This document shows positions 7,528 through 15,891 of a stretch of 35,889 nt of DNA, piece after piece. This stretch comes from a virus. Made by a program: the position numbers and the translations under genes. The notes below the pieces were generated by a model. It did not search any database and was not told where the DNA came from. It saw only the letters and a list, made by a program, of their open reading frames with translations. The stretch is taken from positions 1 to 35,889 of IMG/VR virus record IMGVR_UViG_3300042475_004263; one strand, given 5' to 3'. Positions within the stretch are counted from its first letter, which is position 1. Each line of letters starts with the position of its first letter.

Positions 7528-7874
7528 TGCTGCCATGGCAAAAGGCAAAACACTGGTGGGACAACCACTCAACCCAAGACTTCTGGGAAGCAGTCGGCGA
7601 GCATCTGTCGGCGGGCTTAGTCCACGCCACACCGGAAGTCTTTCTGCTGGCCAGCGAGTTGCGGTGGAACGCGGAGGAGGAACGCTTTGAAAGCGGCGAG
7701 CCAAATTGTTGGTTCGTCACTCTGGCTGCTGCTGTTGGCCGCGCAAACCCCGTGCGGGAGTTTATGCGTGTGGCGACTCGGCCGCAGCAATACGCGGCAT
7801 GGTGCCGACGTGGGAGCTTTGAACCTCGGGTATATTCCTGGGAAAAACTAATGAACAAAGTAGGAGGACAATAA
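7527..7874 (+). CDS. Virion-module protein, unknown (T7 gp13 position)
   Basis: 115 residues from the ATG at 7527, chosen because it overlaps the previous stop as TAATG; an in-frame ATG 18 nt earlier is possible. The N-terminus is Trp-rich (LPWQKAKHWWDNHSTQDFWE), the middle FLLASELRWNAEEERFESGE, then CWFVTLAAAVGRANPVREFM. No family recognised. It sits between the nozzle/fibre genes and the putative internal proteins, where T7 carries gp13, but no sequence similarity is claimed. Confidence 0.6.
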   Translation: MLPWQKAKHWWDNHSTQDFWEAVGEHLSAGLVHATPEVFLLASELRWNAEEERFESGEPNCWFVTLAAAVGRANPVREFMRVATRPQQYAAWCRRGSFEPRVYSWEKLMNKVGGQ

Positions 7875-7875
7875 T

Positions 7876-8964
7876 ATGGGAGGTGGAGGAGGACTTTTCG
7901 GCGGTGGCGGAGGAGGCACGACTTACAATGTCGCGCAGCCCCCGGCGCCGGCACCAATCGACTACGACAAGATGTATGCCGCGGCGACGCGGTCGGCCAT
8001 TCAACAGATGCAGGAGCAGGAGCGTTCGCTCGAGCGTCTGTATCCGAAGATGATCGGTCAGCAGCTCGGCACGGCGCGTCAGGTGGCCGGGGAGTTGGAT
8101 AATCAATACCTCGCCCGGACCCGTGGCGTGATGGACCAGGAGCTGCAAGCGGCCAGCGCCCCCAGCGCCATCGAGGCGGAGATCCAGCGGCAGGCTCAAG
8201 AGGAGCTGATGCTGGGACGTTCCCTCTCGCCGGAGCAGGAACGGGCGGCGCAACAATCCGCTCGCGGCGCCTTCGCCGCCCGCGGTCTCGGCACCAGCGC
8301 CGGATCGTCGGCCGCGGAGATCCTCAACCGGGATGCCATGTCGCAGCAGCGTCTCGACCAGCGCCGTCAATTCGCCCTCGGTGCCAACCAGCTCGACCTG
8401 GCCCGCCGCGGCCGCCGGATCACCCTGGCCGAAGGCTACGGCGCCCTCGATCCCTTCGCCCGCGGACTCAACCCGGCCTTCGGCCTGGGCCAAGCGACCA
8501 TGGGACAAGGCACGCAGCTGGTCGGCAACACGTTCAACAATGCAGTGAACCAGGCGGGCAATGTCGAATCTTTCAACCGGAATCTCCAGGGCTCGATGTA
8601 TAACTCCTGGCAGAACAACAACGCGGCGGTGCAAGGCGCGAACATGCAGGCGGGCGCCATGCGCCAGGCCGGGATGATGAACATGATCGGCAACATTGGT
8701 TCGTCGATCCTCTCGGACAAGCGGGAGAAGGAGGACATCAAGCCTCTCGGCTCGGCCGGCAAGGTGCTCGGGCTCACGGCCTACGAGTTCAAATACAAGG
8801 GCGACGACGAGAAGCGCGTCGGCTTTATGGCGCAGGATGTGCAGAAGGTTCTGCCGGAAGCGGTGGAAGAACGCACGGTCAAGGGCAAGAAACGCCTGGC
8901 GATCAAGCCGGCCGTGATCGGCGCGGCCTTGGCCCAAGAATTAACCCAAGCCAAAGCGGCTTAA
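7876..8964 (+). CDS. Virion protein with C-terminal S74 intramolecular chaperone
   Basis: 362 residues. A Gly-rich start (GGGGGLFGGGGGG) is followed by a helical, Gln/Ala-rich body (about 35-250) like T7-type internal core or neck proteins. The C-terminus (about 279-360) is an S74-type auto-cleaving chaperone: S280-D-K-R-E-K285-E-D-I, then LGLTAYEFKYKG, RVGFMAQDVQKVLPEAV, and AIKPAVIGAALAQEL. In the endosialidase family the Ser and a Lys five residues later form the cleavage dyad, as seen here. Cleavage before S280 would release the chaperone after trimer folding. S74 is usual on tailspikes; here it ends a Gln-rich core-like protein. Confidence 0.75.
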   Translation: MGGGGGLFGGGGGGTTYNVAQPPAPAPIDYDKMYAAATRSAIQQMQEQERSLERLYPKMIGQQLGTARQVAGELDNQYLARTRGVMDQELQAASAPSAIEAEIQRQAQEELMLGRSLSPEQERAAQQSARGAFAARGLGTSAGSSAAEILNRDAMSQQRLDQRRQFALGANQLDLARRGRRITLAEGYGALDPFARGLNPAFGLGQATMGQGTQLVGNTFNNAVNQAGNVESFNRNLQGSMYNSWQNNNAAVQGANMQAGAMRQAGMMNMIGNIGSSILSDKREKEDIKPLGSAGKVLGLTAYEFKYKGDDEKRVGFMAQDVQKVLPEAVEERTVKGKKRLAIKPAVIGAALAQELTQAKAA

Positions 8965-8980
8965 TCGAAGGAGAAAAACT

Positions 8981-9538
8981 ATGTTTGCCTATAACCCCGG
9001 AGTCTATGACACAAGCGGCGAGTATCTCGCCAAGGGCGCCCTCGGCGCGGCCCAAGCCAACCAACAAATGTATGAGCAGATCGGCGAGGACGTCGGCGGC
9101 ACGATCCGCAAGGCGGGCGAAGCGATCGCCGGTTTCGCCATGGGCGGACCGGCCGGCGCGGCCATGGCCATGCAAGGCGGCGGCGAACGCGGCGGCCGCG
9201 GTGGTGGCGGCGGCAGCTCGGCGGATAGCGTGCTGGGTAGCTTCGTCTCAGCCTTTGCAAACAACAAAGCCCTCGAGGCCAAAGGCTCGGCCTATGGCGA
9301 TTTCATGAAGCGGCACGGCGACCAGCTGGGATTTGACCCGGAATGGATCAAAGGCTTCCTCAGCGAATCCCCCCGCCAACAAGCCATGATCGGCGACAGC
9401 ATCATCGGCATGAACAACACCGGGCGCAACCTCATGAGCCAGCAGATCGTCGGGATGCAGATGGGTCCGCGGACCGCGGGACCGGCGACGGGGACGGGTG
9501 CGGGCGGCGCCGCGCCGCGGGAGAGTTTCACCTTTTAA
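8981..9538 (+). CDS. Putative internal virion protein (185 aa)
   Basis: The start is preceded by AAGGAG (8970s) with good spacing. Residues 15-70 are helical and Ala/Gly-rich (GALGAAQANQQMYEQIGEDV, then AGFAMGGPAGAAMAMQGGG). A poly-Gly linker (GGRGGGGGSS) separates a second helical part (VLGSFVSAFANNKALEAKGS ... FMKRHGDQLGFDPEWIKGFL). The C-terminus is Gly/Ala/Pro-rich. Its size, helical/Gly composition and position before the giant protein suggest an ejection or core protein, without family-level evidence. Confidence 0.6.
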   Translation: MFAYNPGVYDTSGEYLAKGALGAAQANQQMYEQIGEDVGGTIRKAGEAIAGFAMGGPAGAAMAMQGGGERGGRGGGGGSSADSVLGSFVSAFANNKALEAKGSAYGDFMKRHGDQLGFDPEWIKGFLSESPRQQAMIGDSIIGMNNTGRNLMSQQIVGMQMGPRTAGPATGTGAGGAAPRESFTF

Positions 9539-9550
9539 GGGACTAATACC

Positions 9551-10117
9551 ATGGCGGAACCACGGATCATGTCGCCCAAGGAATACGGGCTGTCGGTCGG
9601 CTATGCGCCGGGGCAGTCGATCGAGGGCGCGGAGTTGGCGAAGTTCAAGGCGGAATACGCGAAGTATCGCCAGGAGGCGATGACTTCTTGGCAGCTCCGG
9701 ACCGATGCCCAGGGACGGATGGTGCGAGCGAACCCGACGACGGGTCTCGTCATGACCATGACCAATGCCCAAGGACAACCGGTCATGGCGGGGACTTCGG
9801 GTAGCCAGGACCCTTATGCTGCGTATATGAATCCTACCGGCGTAAGCGGGGCCGATCCCGCGGCGGCAGATATGACAAACTCGGCGGCGTTTGCCGGGGT
9901 GCAGCCGACGGCGCCGCCGACGGCGAATGCGGTCGTGCCGGTGAATGTGAATCCGGCGATGCAGCGGACGGCTGGGCCAGCGGTCCCTACCGGGGTAACG
10001 GCGGCGGCGCCGGTGTTCCGGACGGAGGATGATGTGATCTCGGCGGCGCGGGCGGGGCAGCTGTCGAAGGAGCAGGCGCAGCAAATTTTGGTGAATCAAT
10101 TCGGACTCGATCCGTGA
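9551..10117 (+). CDS. Virion-module protein with REP-encoded insert (188 aa)
   Basis: Residues 1-60 are charged and helical (EGAELAKFKAEYAKYRQEAM), the middle is Ala/Pro/Thr-rich and the C-terminal 25 residues form a helix (DDVISAARAGQLSKEQAQQI). Residues about 138-147 (MQRTAGPAVPTG) are encoded by an inverted GTAG-headed palindromic repeat at 9964-9990; the same peptide occurs twice in the next protein. The stop overlaps the next GTG start (GTGA). No family recognised. Confidence 0.6.
   Translation: MAEPRIMSPKEYGLSVGYAPGQSIEGAELAKFKAEYAKYRQEAMTSWQLRTDAQGRMVRANPTTGLVMTMTNAQGQPVMAGTSGSQDPYAAYMNPTGVSGADPAAADMTNSAAFAGVQPTAPPTANAVVPVNVNPAMQRTAGPAVPTGVTAAAPVFRTEDDVISAARAGQLSKEQAQQILVNQFGLDP
9964..9990 (-). 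repeat. REP-like element type B, copy 1 (inverted, in CDS)
   Basis: GGACGGCTGGGCCAGC palindrome with CCCTAC at the right end, i.e. a GTAGGG head on the minus strand. It carries one mismatch in the stem (CGGTCC instead of CCGTCC). Encodes QRTAGPAVPT in frame. Confidence 0.75.
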
Positions 10118-13100
10118 GTAGCCGCTCCGCCAGCGCACTCCTCGATGCGGCTCTGGCCGTGCCGTTCGATCCGGAGGAAGAGGATCGGCGGCAGCTGGCG
10201 CTGGCGCGGCAGGCGACTTGGGACTCGGGGCCGGTGTCGCCTTCGGTGGTGGATATCGCGCCGGAACCGGCGTTCGTGCCGGACCCGCTGGTCGCCGATG
10301 CCGATGCGGCGATGGGGCTGCCGCCGGCGCCGGTGAGTGACGAGCTGGAGCCTGCTCTGCCGATGGAGGACGGCGGGTCCGGAGGCCCCGCCCTACCACA
10401 AGCCGATGAGGATTTGCCGCCTTTGGCGCCGGCGCCTTCGGCGGATCAAAGATCACAGATTTCAAATTTGAAACAGGGAGGCGGGCGGCGGTCGGCTTCG
10501 GCTTTGCTGGCGGAGGTTTTGCCGGAGGCGACGGCAGCTGAGCAGCGGACGGCTGGGCCAGCCGTCCCTACCGGGGGCACGCGGCGGCGGTCGGCGGCGG
10601 CGCTTTTGGCGGATGTGCCGGAGGATAGTGGGGTGCTGCGGCGGGCGGGGGATGTGCCGATCTTTATTGCCCAGGGAATCACGACGGGGCTGAAGGGGCT
10701 GACGGATGCTTTCGGCGCGGATAATGCGGCGTCGCAGGCGCTGGCGGCGAATCAAGATTTTTACCAGGCGCAGCTGTCGCCGGAGGCGCAGGCTTCGCAA
10801 CAGCGGGTGGCGCAGATCCAGGCGGCGGCGGCGGACCAGGGCGTGATGGCGCAGCTGGGTGCCGCGGGCCGGGCGTTTGCGGAGTCGCCGACGGCGTTCG
10901 TGGCGCAGGGCGTGGGGACGATGGCGCCGACGATCGCGCTGGGCGCGGCGGGCAAGGCGGTGGGCCTGGGCGCCCGCGGGGTGCAGGCGGTGCAGACGGC
11001 GACCGGGGCGACGATGGGCGGCGGGATCGTGAAGGGGGAAATTTATCAGGCGGTGGAGCAGGCGATGCTGCAAGCGGGACGTTCGCCGGAGGAGGCGGCG
11101 GAGGCGGCGTCGACGGCGCAGGCTTACGGCGGGGAGAATCTTGACCAGATCCTGGCGGGCTACGGGCTGGGGGCTTTGGCGACGGCGATCGGGGCGGAAC
11201 GCTTGGCGGGTCGGGCGATCGCGGGCGCGGCGGCGCCGACGGGTGGCGTGCTGCGGGTGGCGGGACGGACGGCTTTGCAGGAAGCGTTGCCGGAGGCGGC
11301 GCAGGGTGGACAAGAGCAGCTGGCGCGGAACTTAGCGCAGCAGCGTGAGGATTTCAATGTGCCGACGATGCGCGGCGTGGTGGGCGCCGGGGCGCTCGAG
11401 GGCCTAGCCGGTCTGGCGATCGGCGGTCCGGCGGGCGTGGCGGCGGGGGCGGGCGCCAGGATGGCGCCGCAGGGAGCAAGGAGCACGGAGCAGGGAGCCG
11501 GAGCAATGGCGGCCGCTGCCGCGGCGCCGGCGCCGGTGCGGCGGGTGGTGGTGGAGGCGGATGATGTTTTCGGTGAGGCGACGACGACGGCGGTGGATGA
11601 GCCTGGAGCGGGGAGCATGGAGCCGGGAGCAGGGGATGAGCGGTTTGCTCCGCCGCCAGCAGCTGAGCAACCTGCACCTGCCGCGGCCGAGGAGAATTTA
11701 TTCGGCGAGGTGGAGCAGCGGGGCGAGACGATCGTGACGCCGCCGCCGGCGGCGGCAGAGACGGTGGGACTGGAAGCAGCGGCCGTCGAGCGGTTCCAAT
11801 GGATGCGCAACAAGGAAGGCGGGCAAGCCTACGGCAACCAGCAAATCAGTGTCCCGCTGACTGAGGAAATTTTCGAGCAAGAGATCAAACCGCGTATTCG
11901 CCCAGGCTATGCCGACACGTTGGCGGCCTATCAAGCGAAGCATCCGGACGAAACGCATGCCAGCTACCTGCGCGTGGCAGGACAAGGCGAGTGGCAATAT
12001 AGCGGCGGCGGATCGCTTGAAACCGTGCGACCAAACCCGCCGAATCGGGGCTGGGCAATGCCGGTGGAATCGTTTGATTCACCAATGGCTACAGGGCAAG
12101 CGGCTACGGCTGACTCTGAGGCGTTTCCAACGCAGCAGCGGACGGCTGGGCCAGCCGTCCCTACCGAGACGCAAACGACCAGCGGCGGGGACGCCGCCGC
12201 TACAATGCTGTCGCGGCGGGCGGCGCGGTTTAGCGCCCGAGCCGATCAAACGGCAGGCGGGCAAGGCACGGCGGTCGGAAGCGTGGGGATCGACGAAAGG
12301 ATCATTGCCGACACGTTGCAAGGCATGAGCCAAGCAATAGCCGCCGGCACGCCGGTGGCCGAAGCCGCGGCGCAAGCGAAGACGACCGCCCGCGAATTGG
12401 TGGCAGCACATAATTCCCGGCGCCGCGGGGATGTGAACTGGCAACGCTCGGAAACGCTGGCCGACAAAGAGATCGACAACGCAGCCGCCGACGTGACGGA
12501 TTTACAAGCGGGAAGGATTACGTTCGACGAGCAGGGGTTTGCTCAAGCGGCGGAACCTACAGCGAAGAAGGCGAGCAAGGCCAAGGCTCGGATCAAGAAG
12601 AAGATGTCGACGCAGTCGGGGGCGATCGATGTGTCGATCCTCGAGGACATCGTGGAGTATGGGCGGACGGTCTATCGCGCCGGCATGGATCTGGCGACTT
12701 GGTCGGCGAAGATGGTGAAGGAGTTCGGGCAGGGCGTGGCACAATTTCTACGCCAGGCGTTTGATCGGATCGTGGCGGCCTATCGGGACTCGCGGTTTGC
12801 GGATACGACGGGTGCCGTCGGTGATGTGCGGCCGCGGCAGACGAAGCCTCGGCAGCTGGAGGAGAAGGCGATGCGGAATGAGTCGCTGGCCGCGGAGACG
12901 CGGGCGCGGTTGGGGTCGGAGTATCTTCCTATCTCGCTGAATGCGCAGGCGGAGGCGGCGAAGGAGTGGATCAATACGAATGGGCTGGATGCGGCGAAGT
13001 TGCGGATCGCGCAGCTGTCGGGGGAGGATTCGGTGCCGACGCCGCTGGATTTTGCTATTGGGATCGAGGCGGCCGGGCGTTTGTCGGCGGTGGGCGATCA

Positions 13101-15891
13101 CCAGGGGGCGGCGGATATTGTCTCGACGATGAGTCACCGGGCGACGGGGATGGGGCAGACGATTTCGACGCTCGCCATGATGGCGCGGTTGTCGCCGGAG
13201 GGGATTGTTTTCTACGGGGAGAATATCATTCGGCGTTACATCAATGCGTTGCCGCCGGAGGCGCAGGATCGTATCCGGGCGCTCCAAGCGGAGGTGGCTC
13301 GGCTGAAGGCGGAGCTGGCGAAGGCGAAGTTCGACCAGGGGAGTGAGGTGATCCGGTCGGGCAAGCTGGGGGATGAGAAGATCCAGGATCGGATCAAGCG
13401 GCGGCAGCGGGCGAAGGTGACGGCGGACCTGGGGCCGGCGGCCTCGGGGCCGGAGGTGACGGCGGAGACTCGGGCGCGGGTGATCTCGATGAATCGGGCG
13501 GTGCGTGATGTGCTGCTGGGCGACTCGACGAAGGCGATGGCGACGAAGGCGATCGAGGCGATCCTGCTCGAGCAGGGGAATCTCTCGGCGGCGGAGGCGG
13601 CGGCGATGGCGAAGTCGATCGCGGACGCTTTCTTCAAGCTGATGCGGGAGACGCGGACGCGGTTGACGAATGAGGCGCGGACGAAGGCGCTACCGACGAA
13701 GGCGCGGGGGTTTGAGAAGTTGCTGGAGCTACTGCGGTCGGGCAAGGATGTGTCGGACGCGGAGTTCACGGGGAATGTGGCGCAGCTGCTGGGCTTGCCT
13801 GGCATGACGCCGACGATGGCGCGGGAGCTGCGGGCGCTGGCCCAACGCTATGAGCGGGCGACGGACCCGGATGTGAAGATGGTGCTCGGGCAAATGATGT
13901 TTGAAAAAGCGCATGAGATCATTCCGGTGGAATTCTTCTCGAAGGTGCGGGCGTTTGCTTATCTGGCGATGCTGTTTTCGCCTAAGACGTGGATCAAGAA
14001 TTTCTTGGGCAACCAAATCCTATGGGTGGCGCACATCGGACGGGATGCATTTATCTCGGGGATCATGGACCCGGCGATGTCGTTGCTGACGGGCAAGCGG
14101 ACTTTGTCGGGAGTGCATTTTGCCAAGCGGGCGCGGGCGTTGCTGACGCCGATCGAGGACGTGCGCAAGGGTTACTTGTGGAACAAGCAGGAGAATCCGG
14201 AAGCCAATCAGTGGCAGAATTTCATGGCGGGGGTAAATCATTTGCGGGTGCTGTCGAAGCTGACGTCGCAGAACAAGTTCGAGATCGCGGATGTGAAGAA
14301 TGTGGGCGGGAGGATTTTCTCGTCGAAGTTCATGCGGTTCTTCGACACGGGGCTGTCGATCGCGTTGGGCGCTGGCGACCGGGCGTTCTGGATGGCGGAG
14401 TTCCGCGCCAAGCTGGCGCAGATGCAGGCGGCCGCGGAGAAGAATGGCGAGTGGTCGGGGCAGCCGACGCCGGAGATGATCGAGGCGGCGATGGCGGAGG
14501 CGGCTTATGCCATTTTCCAGAATCCGAATGTGCTGAGCCAAGGGCTGGGGGAGATGCGCAAGTGGACGAATTTCTTGTCAACGGGTGGCCGGTCGAAGGA
14601 ACTCGGACTGGGCACGAACCTTCTAACTTTCACGCAGGTGCCGGGGTCGATCACGTTGCGCGGGGTGATTGATTGGTCGCCGCTGGGATTTATCGGGGCG
14701 CTGTATCGCGGGATGCGGGGGATTCTTTATGCCTCGAGCACGGGGAGAATGGGGGCGAAGTTCGACCAGGCGGCGTTTAACAAGGAATTCACGCAGGCGC
14801 TGCTGGGCACGGGCACGCTGTATGTGGCGGGGTATTACTTGTATGCGCTGGGTATCGTGTCGGCGAGCCGGGAGGATGACGATGACCTGGAGGCGATGCG
14901 GCGGGCGTCGGGGCTGGGGCAATACCGGATCAATGTGACGGCGTTGCGGCGGGCGCTGCTGAGCGGGAACTGGTTTCAGCGGCAGGAAGGGCAGGATGGG
15001 GATTACATCGTGCCGTATGATTGGGCGCAGCCGCTGGCGATCACGTTTGCGGCCGGCGCGGAGCTGGCGGCGCAAGCGGAGCGGACAAGCCGTGAGCAGC
15101 TGAAGAAGGGCGGGGTCAAACCGCAGGGTATGGCGGCGACGATATTCAAGCTGTCGGGCACGAAGTCGCTCGAGGAGTTGCCGTTGCTGAGCGGATTGTC
15201 GTCGTTCATGAAGGCGTGGGGCTATGGCGGCCCGGTGGATGCCGTGGCCAATACAGTGGCCGGAATGCCGGCGATGTTTATGCCGCAGGTGGTGCGGCAG
15301 TGGATGCAGTTCCAAGACAACATGCAGCGGGAGACGCAAGCGGGCGATTCGGTGCAGAGGGAATTTATGAAGGTCTTGGCAACGGTGCCGTGGTATTCGA
15401 AGACGTTTCCGCTGAAGTTCGACACGATGGGGCAAGCCATCGAGCGGTATCAATACGGCGGGAACAATGTTTTCAATGTGCTGCTGAATCCGACGGTAGC
15501 GCGTGAGGTGAAAATGAATCCGGTGATGCAAGAGATCAGCCGCTTGGTCGATGCCACCGGAGAGACGGGCATGGCGCCGAAGAAGGTGGATCGCACAGCG
15601 ACGATCAATGGCCAAAAGGTCGAGCTGACGAACAACCAGATCGCCGCCTACCAATATTACCTGGGGAATTTCACGATGGCGCATTTCACCTGGCGCATGG
15701 CGGCGCCGGTCTATGCCAGGCTGCCGGATGAGCTGAAAGCGAAGATGCTGACCGACGACATCCAGGACATCGACGCCGCGGTGAAGTCCGCCGTGCTCGG
15801 CCACGACATGCGCCGGCTCACGCGCAAGCAACTTTTCTTGCGGAATGCGCTGGTCAATAGTCCGCTCGGGCGGAGTGTGCCGGCGCGGTGA
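10114..15891 (+). CDS. Giant putative ejection/internal virion protein (1925 aa)
   Basis: 1925 residues from a GTG overlapping the preceding stop. Residues 1-180 are Pro/Ala-rich low complexity with three copies of an R-S-A-S-A-L-L motif (about 4-9, 127-133, 157-163). Residues 200-450 are Ala/Gly helices with hydrophobic stretches; 450-720 contain repeat-encoded segments and a small domain near 565-650. Residues 890-1250 are charged helices with a coiled coil near 1052-1070. Near 1280-1305 is AYLAMLFSPKTWIKNFLGNQ, a motif typical of very large phage and mobile-element proteins. A hydrophobic segment lies near 1563-1584 (LLGTGTLYVAGYYLYALGIV). Position as the last virion gene matches T7 gp16. 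No lytic transglycosylase motif was recognised. Confidence 0.65.
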   Translation: MSSRSASALLDAALAVPFDPEEEDRRQLALARQATWDSGPVSPSVVDIAPEPAFVPDPLVADADAAMGLPPAPVSDELEPALPMEDGGSGGPALPQADEDLPPLAPAPSADQRSQISNLKQGGGRRSASALLAEVLPEATAAEQRTAGPAVPTGGTRRRSAAALLADVPEDSGVLRRAGDVPIFIAQGITTGLKGLTDAFGADNAASQALAANQDFYQAQLSPEAQASQQRVAQIQAAAADQGVMAQLGAAGRAFAESPTAFVAQGVGTMAPTIALGAAGKAVGLGARGVQAVQTATGATMGGGIVKGEIYQAVEQAMLQAGRSPEEAAEAASTAQAYGGENLDQILAGYGLGALATAIGAERLAGRAIAGAAAPTGGVLRVAGRTALQEALPEAAQGGQEQLARNLAQQREDFNVPTMRGVVGAGALEGLAGLAIGGPAGVAAGAGARMAPQGARSTEQGAGAMAAAAAAPAPVRRVVVEADDVFGEATTTAVDEPGAGSMEPGAGDERFAPPPAAEQPAPAAAEENLFGEVEQRGETIVTPPPAAAETVGLEAAAVERFQWMRNKEGGQAYGNQQISVPLTEEIFEQEIKPRIRPGYADTLAAYQAKHPDETHASYLRVAGQGEWQYSGGGSLETVRPNPPNRGWAMPVESFDSPMATGQAATADSEAFPTQQRTAGPAVPTETQTTSGGDAAATMLSRRAARFSARADQTAGGQGTAVGSVGIDERIIADTLQGMSQAIAAGTPVAEAAAQAKTTARELVAAHNSRRRGDVNWQRSETLADKEIDNAAADVTDLQAGRITFDEQGFAQAAEPTAKKASKAKARIKKKMSTQSGAIDVSILEDIVEYGRTVYRAGMDLATWSAKMVKEFGQGVAQFLRQAFDRIVAAYRDSRFADTTGAVGDVRPRQTKPRQLEEKAMRNESLAAETRARLGSEYLPISLNAQAEAAKEWINTNGLDAAKLRIAQLSGEDSVPTPLDFAIGIEAAGRLSAVGDHQGAADIVSTMSHRATGMGQTISTLAMMARLSPEGIVFYGENIIRRYINALPPEAQDRIRALQAEVARLKAELAKAKFDQGSEVIRSGKLGDEKIQDRIKRRQRAKVTADLGPAASGPEVTAETRARVISMNRAVRDVLLGDSTKAMATKAIEAILLEQGNLSAAEAAAMAKSIADAFFKLMRETRTRLTNEARTKALPTKARGFEKLLELLRSGKDVSDAEFTGNVAQLLGLPGMTPTMARELRALAQRYERATDPDVKMVLGQMMFEKAHEIIPVEFFSKVRAFAYLAMLFSPKTWIKNFLGNQILWVAHIGRDAFISGIMDPAMSLLTGKRTLSGVHFAKRARALLTPIEDVRKGYLWNKQENPEANQWQNFMAGVNHLRVLSKLTSQNKFEIADVKNVGGRIFSSKFMRFFDTGLSIALGAGDRAFWMAEFRAKLAQMQAAAEKNGEWSGQPTPEMIEAAMAEAAYAIFQNPNVLSQGLGEMRKWTNFLSTGGRSKELGLGTNLLTFTQVPGSITLRGVIDWSPLGFIGALYRGMRGILYASSTGRMGAKFDQAAFNKEFTQALLGTGTLYVAGYYLYALGIVSASREDDDDLEAMRRASGLGQYRINVTALRRALLSGNWFQRQEGQDGDYIVPYDWAQPLAITFAAGAELAAQAERTSREQLKKGGVKPQGMAATIFKLSGTKSLEELPLLSGLSSFMKAWGYGGPVDAVANTVAGMPAMFMPQVVRQWMQFQDNMQRETQAGDSVQREFMKVLATVPWYSKTFPLKFDTMGQAIERYQYGGNNVFNVLLNPTVAREVKMNPVMQEISRLVDATGETGMAPKKVDRTATINGQKVELTNNQIAAYQYYLGNFTMAHFTWRMAAPVYARLPDELKAKMLTDDIQDIDAAVKSAVLGHDMRRLTRKQLFLRNALVNSPLGRSVPAR
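10371..10396 (-). repeat. REP-like element type A, copy 2 (inverted, in CDS)
   Basis: Reads CGGCGGGTCCGGAGGCCC ... CCCTAC on the + strand, the exact complement of the type A element. Encodes GGSGGPALP at about residue 87 of the giant protein. Confidence 0.8.
10444..10475 (-). repeat. Inverted heptad tract (ATTTCAA type) in CDS
   Basis: GATCACAGATTTCAAATTTG with 7-nt periodicity is the complement of the ATCTCCA/ATTTCAA units seen at 23650 and 25804. It encodes QISNLKQ in the giant protein, where such Asn/Lys/Ile codons stand out from the Ala/Pro-rich surroundings. Confidence 0.55.
10545..10571 (-). repeat. REP-like element type B, copy 2 (inverted, in CDS)
   Basis: Perfect palindrome GGACGGCTGGGCCAGCCGTC-C followed by CTAC (GTAGGG head on the minus strand). 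Encodes QRTAGPAVPT at about residue 145 of the giant protein. Confidence 0.8.
11473..11506 (-). repeat. Heptad tract (GGAGCAN type) in CDS
   Basis: Consecutive 7-nt units GGAGCAA, GGAGCAC, GGAGCAG, GGAGCCG, then GAGCAAT. Encodes GARSTEQGAGAM in the giant protein. The orientation is assigned minus by analogy with the inverted repeats in this gene. Confidence 0.65.
11605..11639 (-). repeat. Heptad tract (GGAGCNN type) in CDS, second copy
   Basis: Units GGAGCGG, GGAGCAT, GGAGCCG, GGAGCAG follow one another exactly at 7-nt spacing, encoding GAGSMEPGAG. Same unit type as at 11473, about 100 nt apart. Confidence 0.65.
12138..12164 (-). repeat. REP-like element type B, copy 3 (inverted, in CDS)
   Basis: Identical palindrome to the copy at 10545, again encoding QRTAGPAVPT (about residue 676 of the giant protein) in the same reading phase. 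Confidence 0.8.

Noticed and set aside
9248-11313. Two long minus-strand open frames across virion genes
   Set aside because: Low-complexity Arg/His/Pro translation and no start-site context; shadows of GC-rich plus-strand genes.
14623-15831. Long minus-strand open frame (402 codons) inside the giant gene
   Set aside because: It is antisense to a clearly coding, compositionally normal region and its translation is dominated by Arg/His/Pro/Leu, typical of the complement of GC-rich coding DNA.
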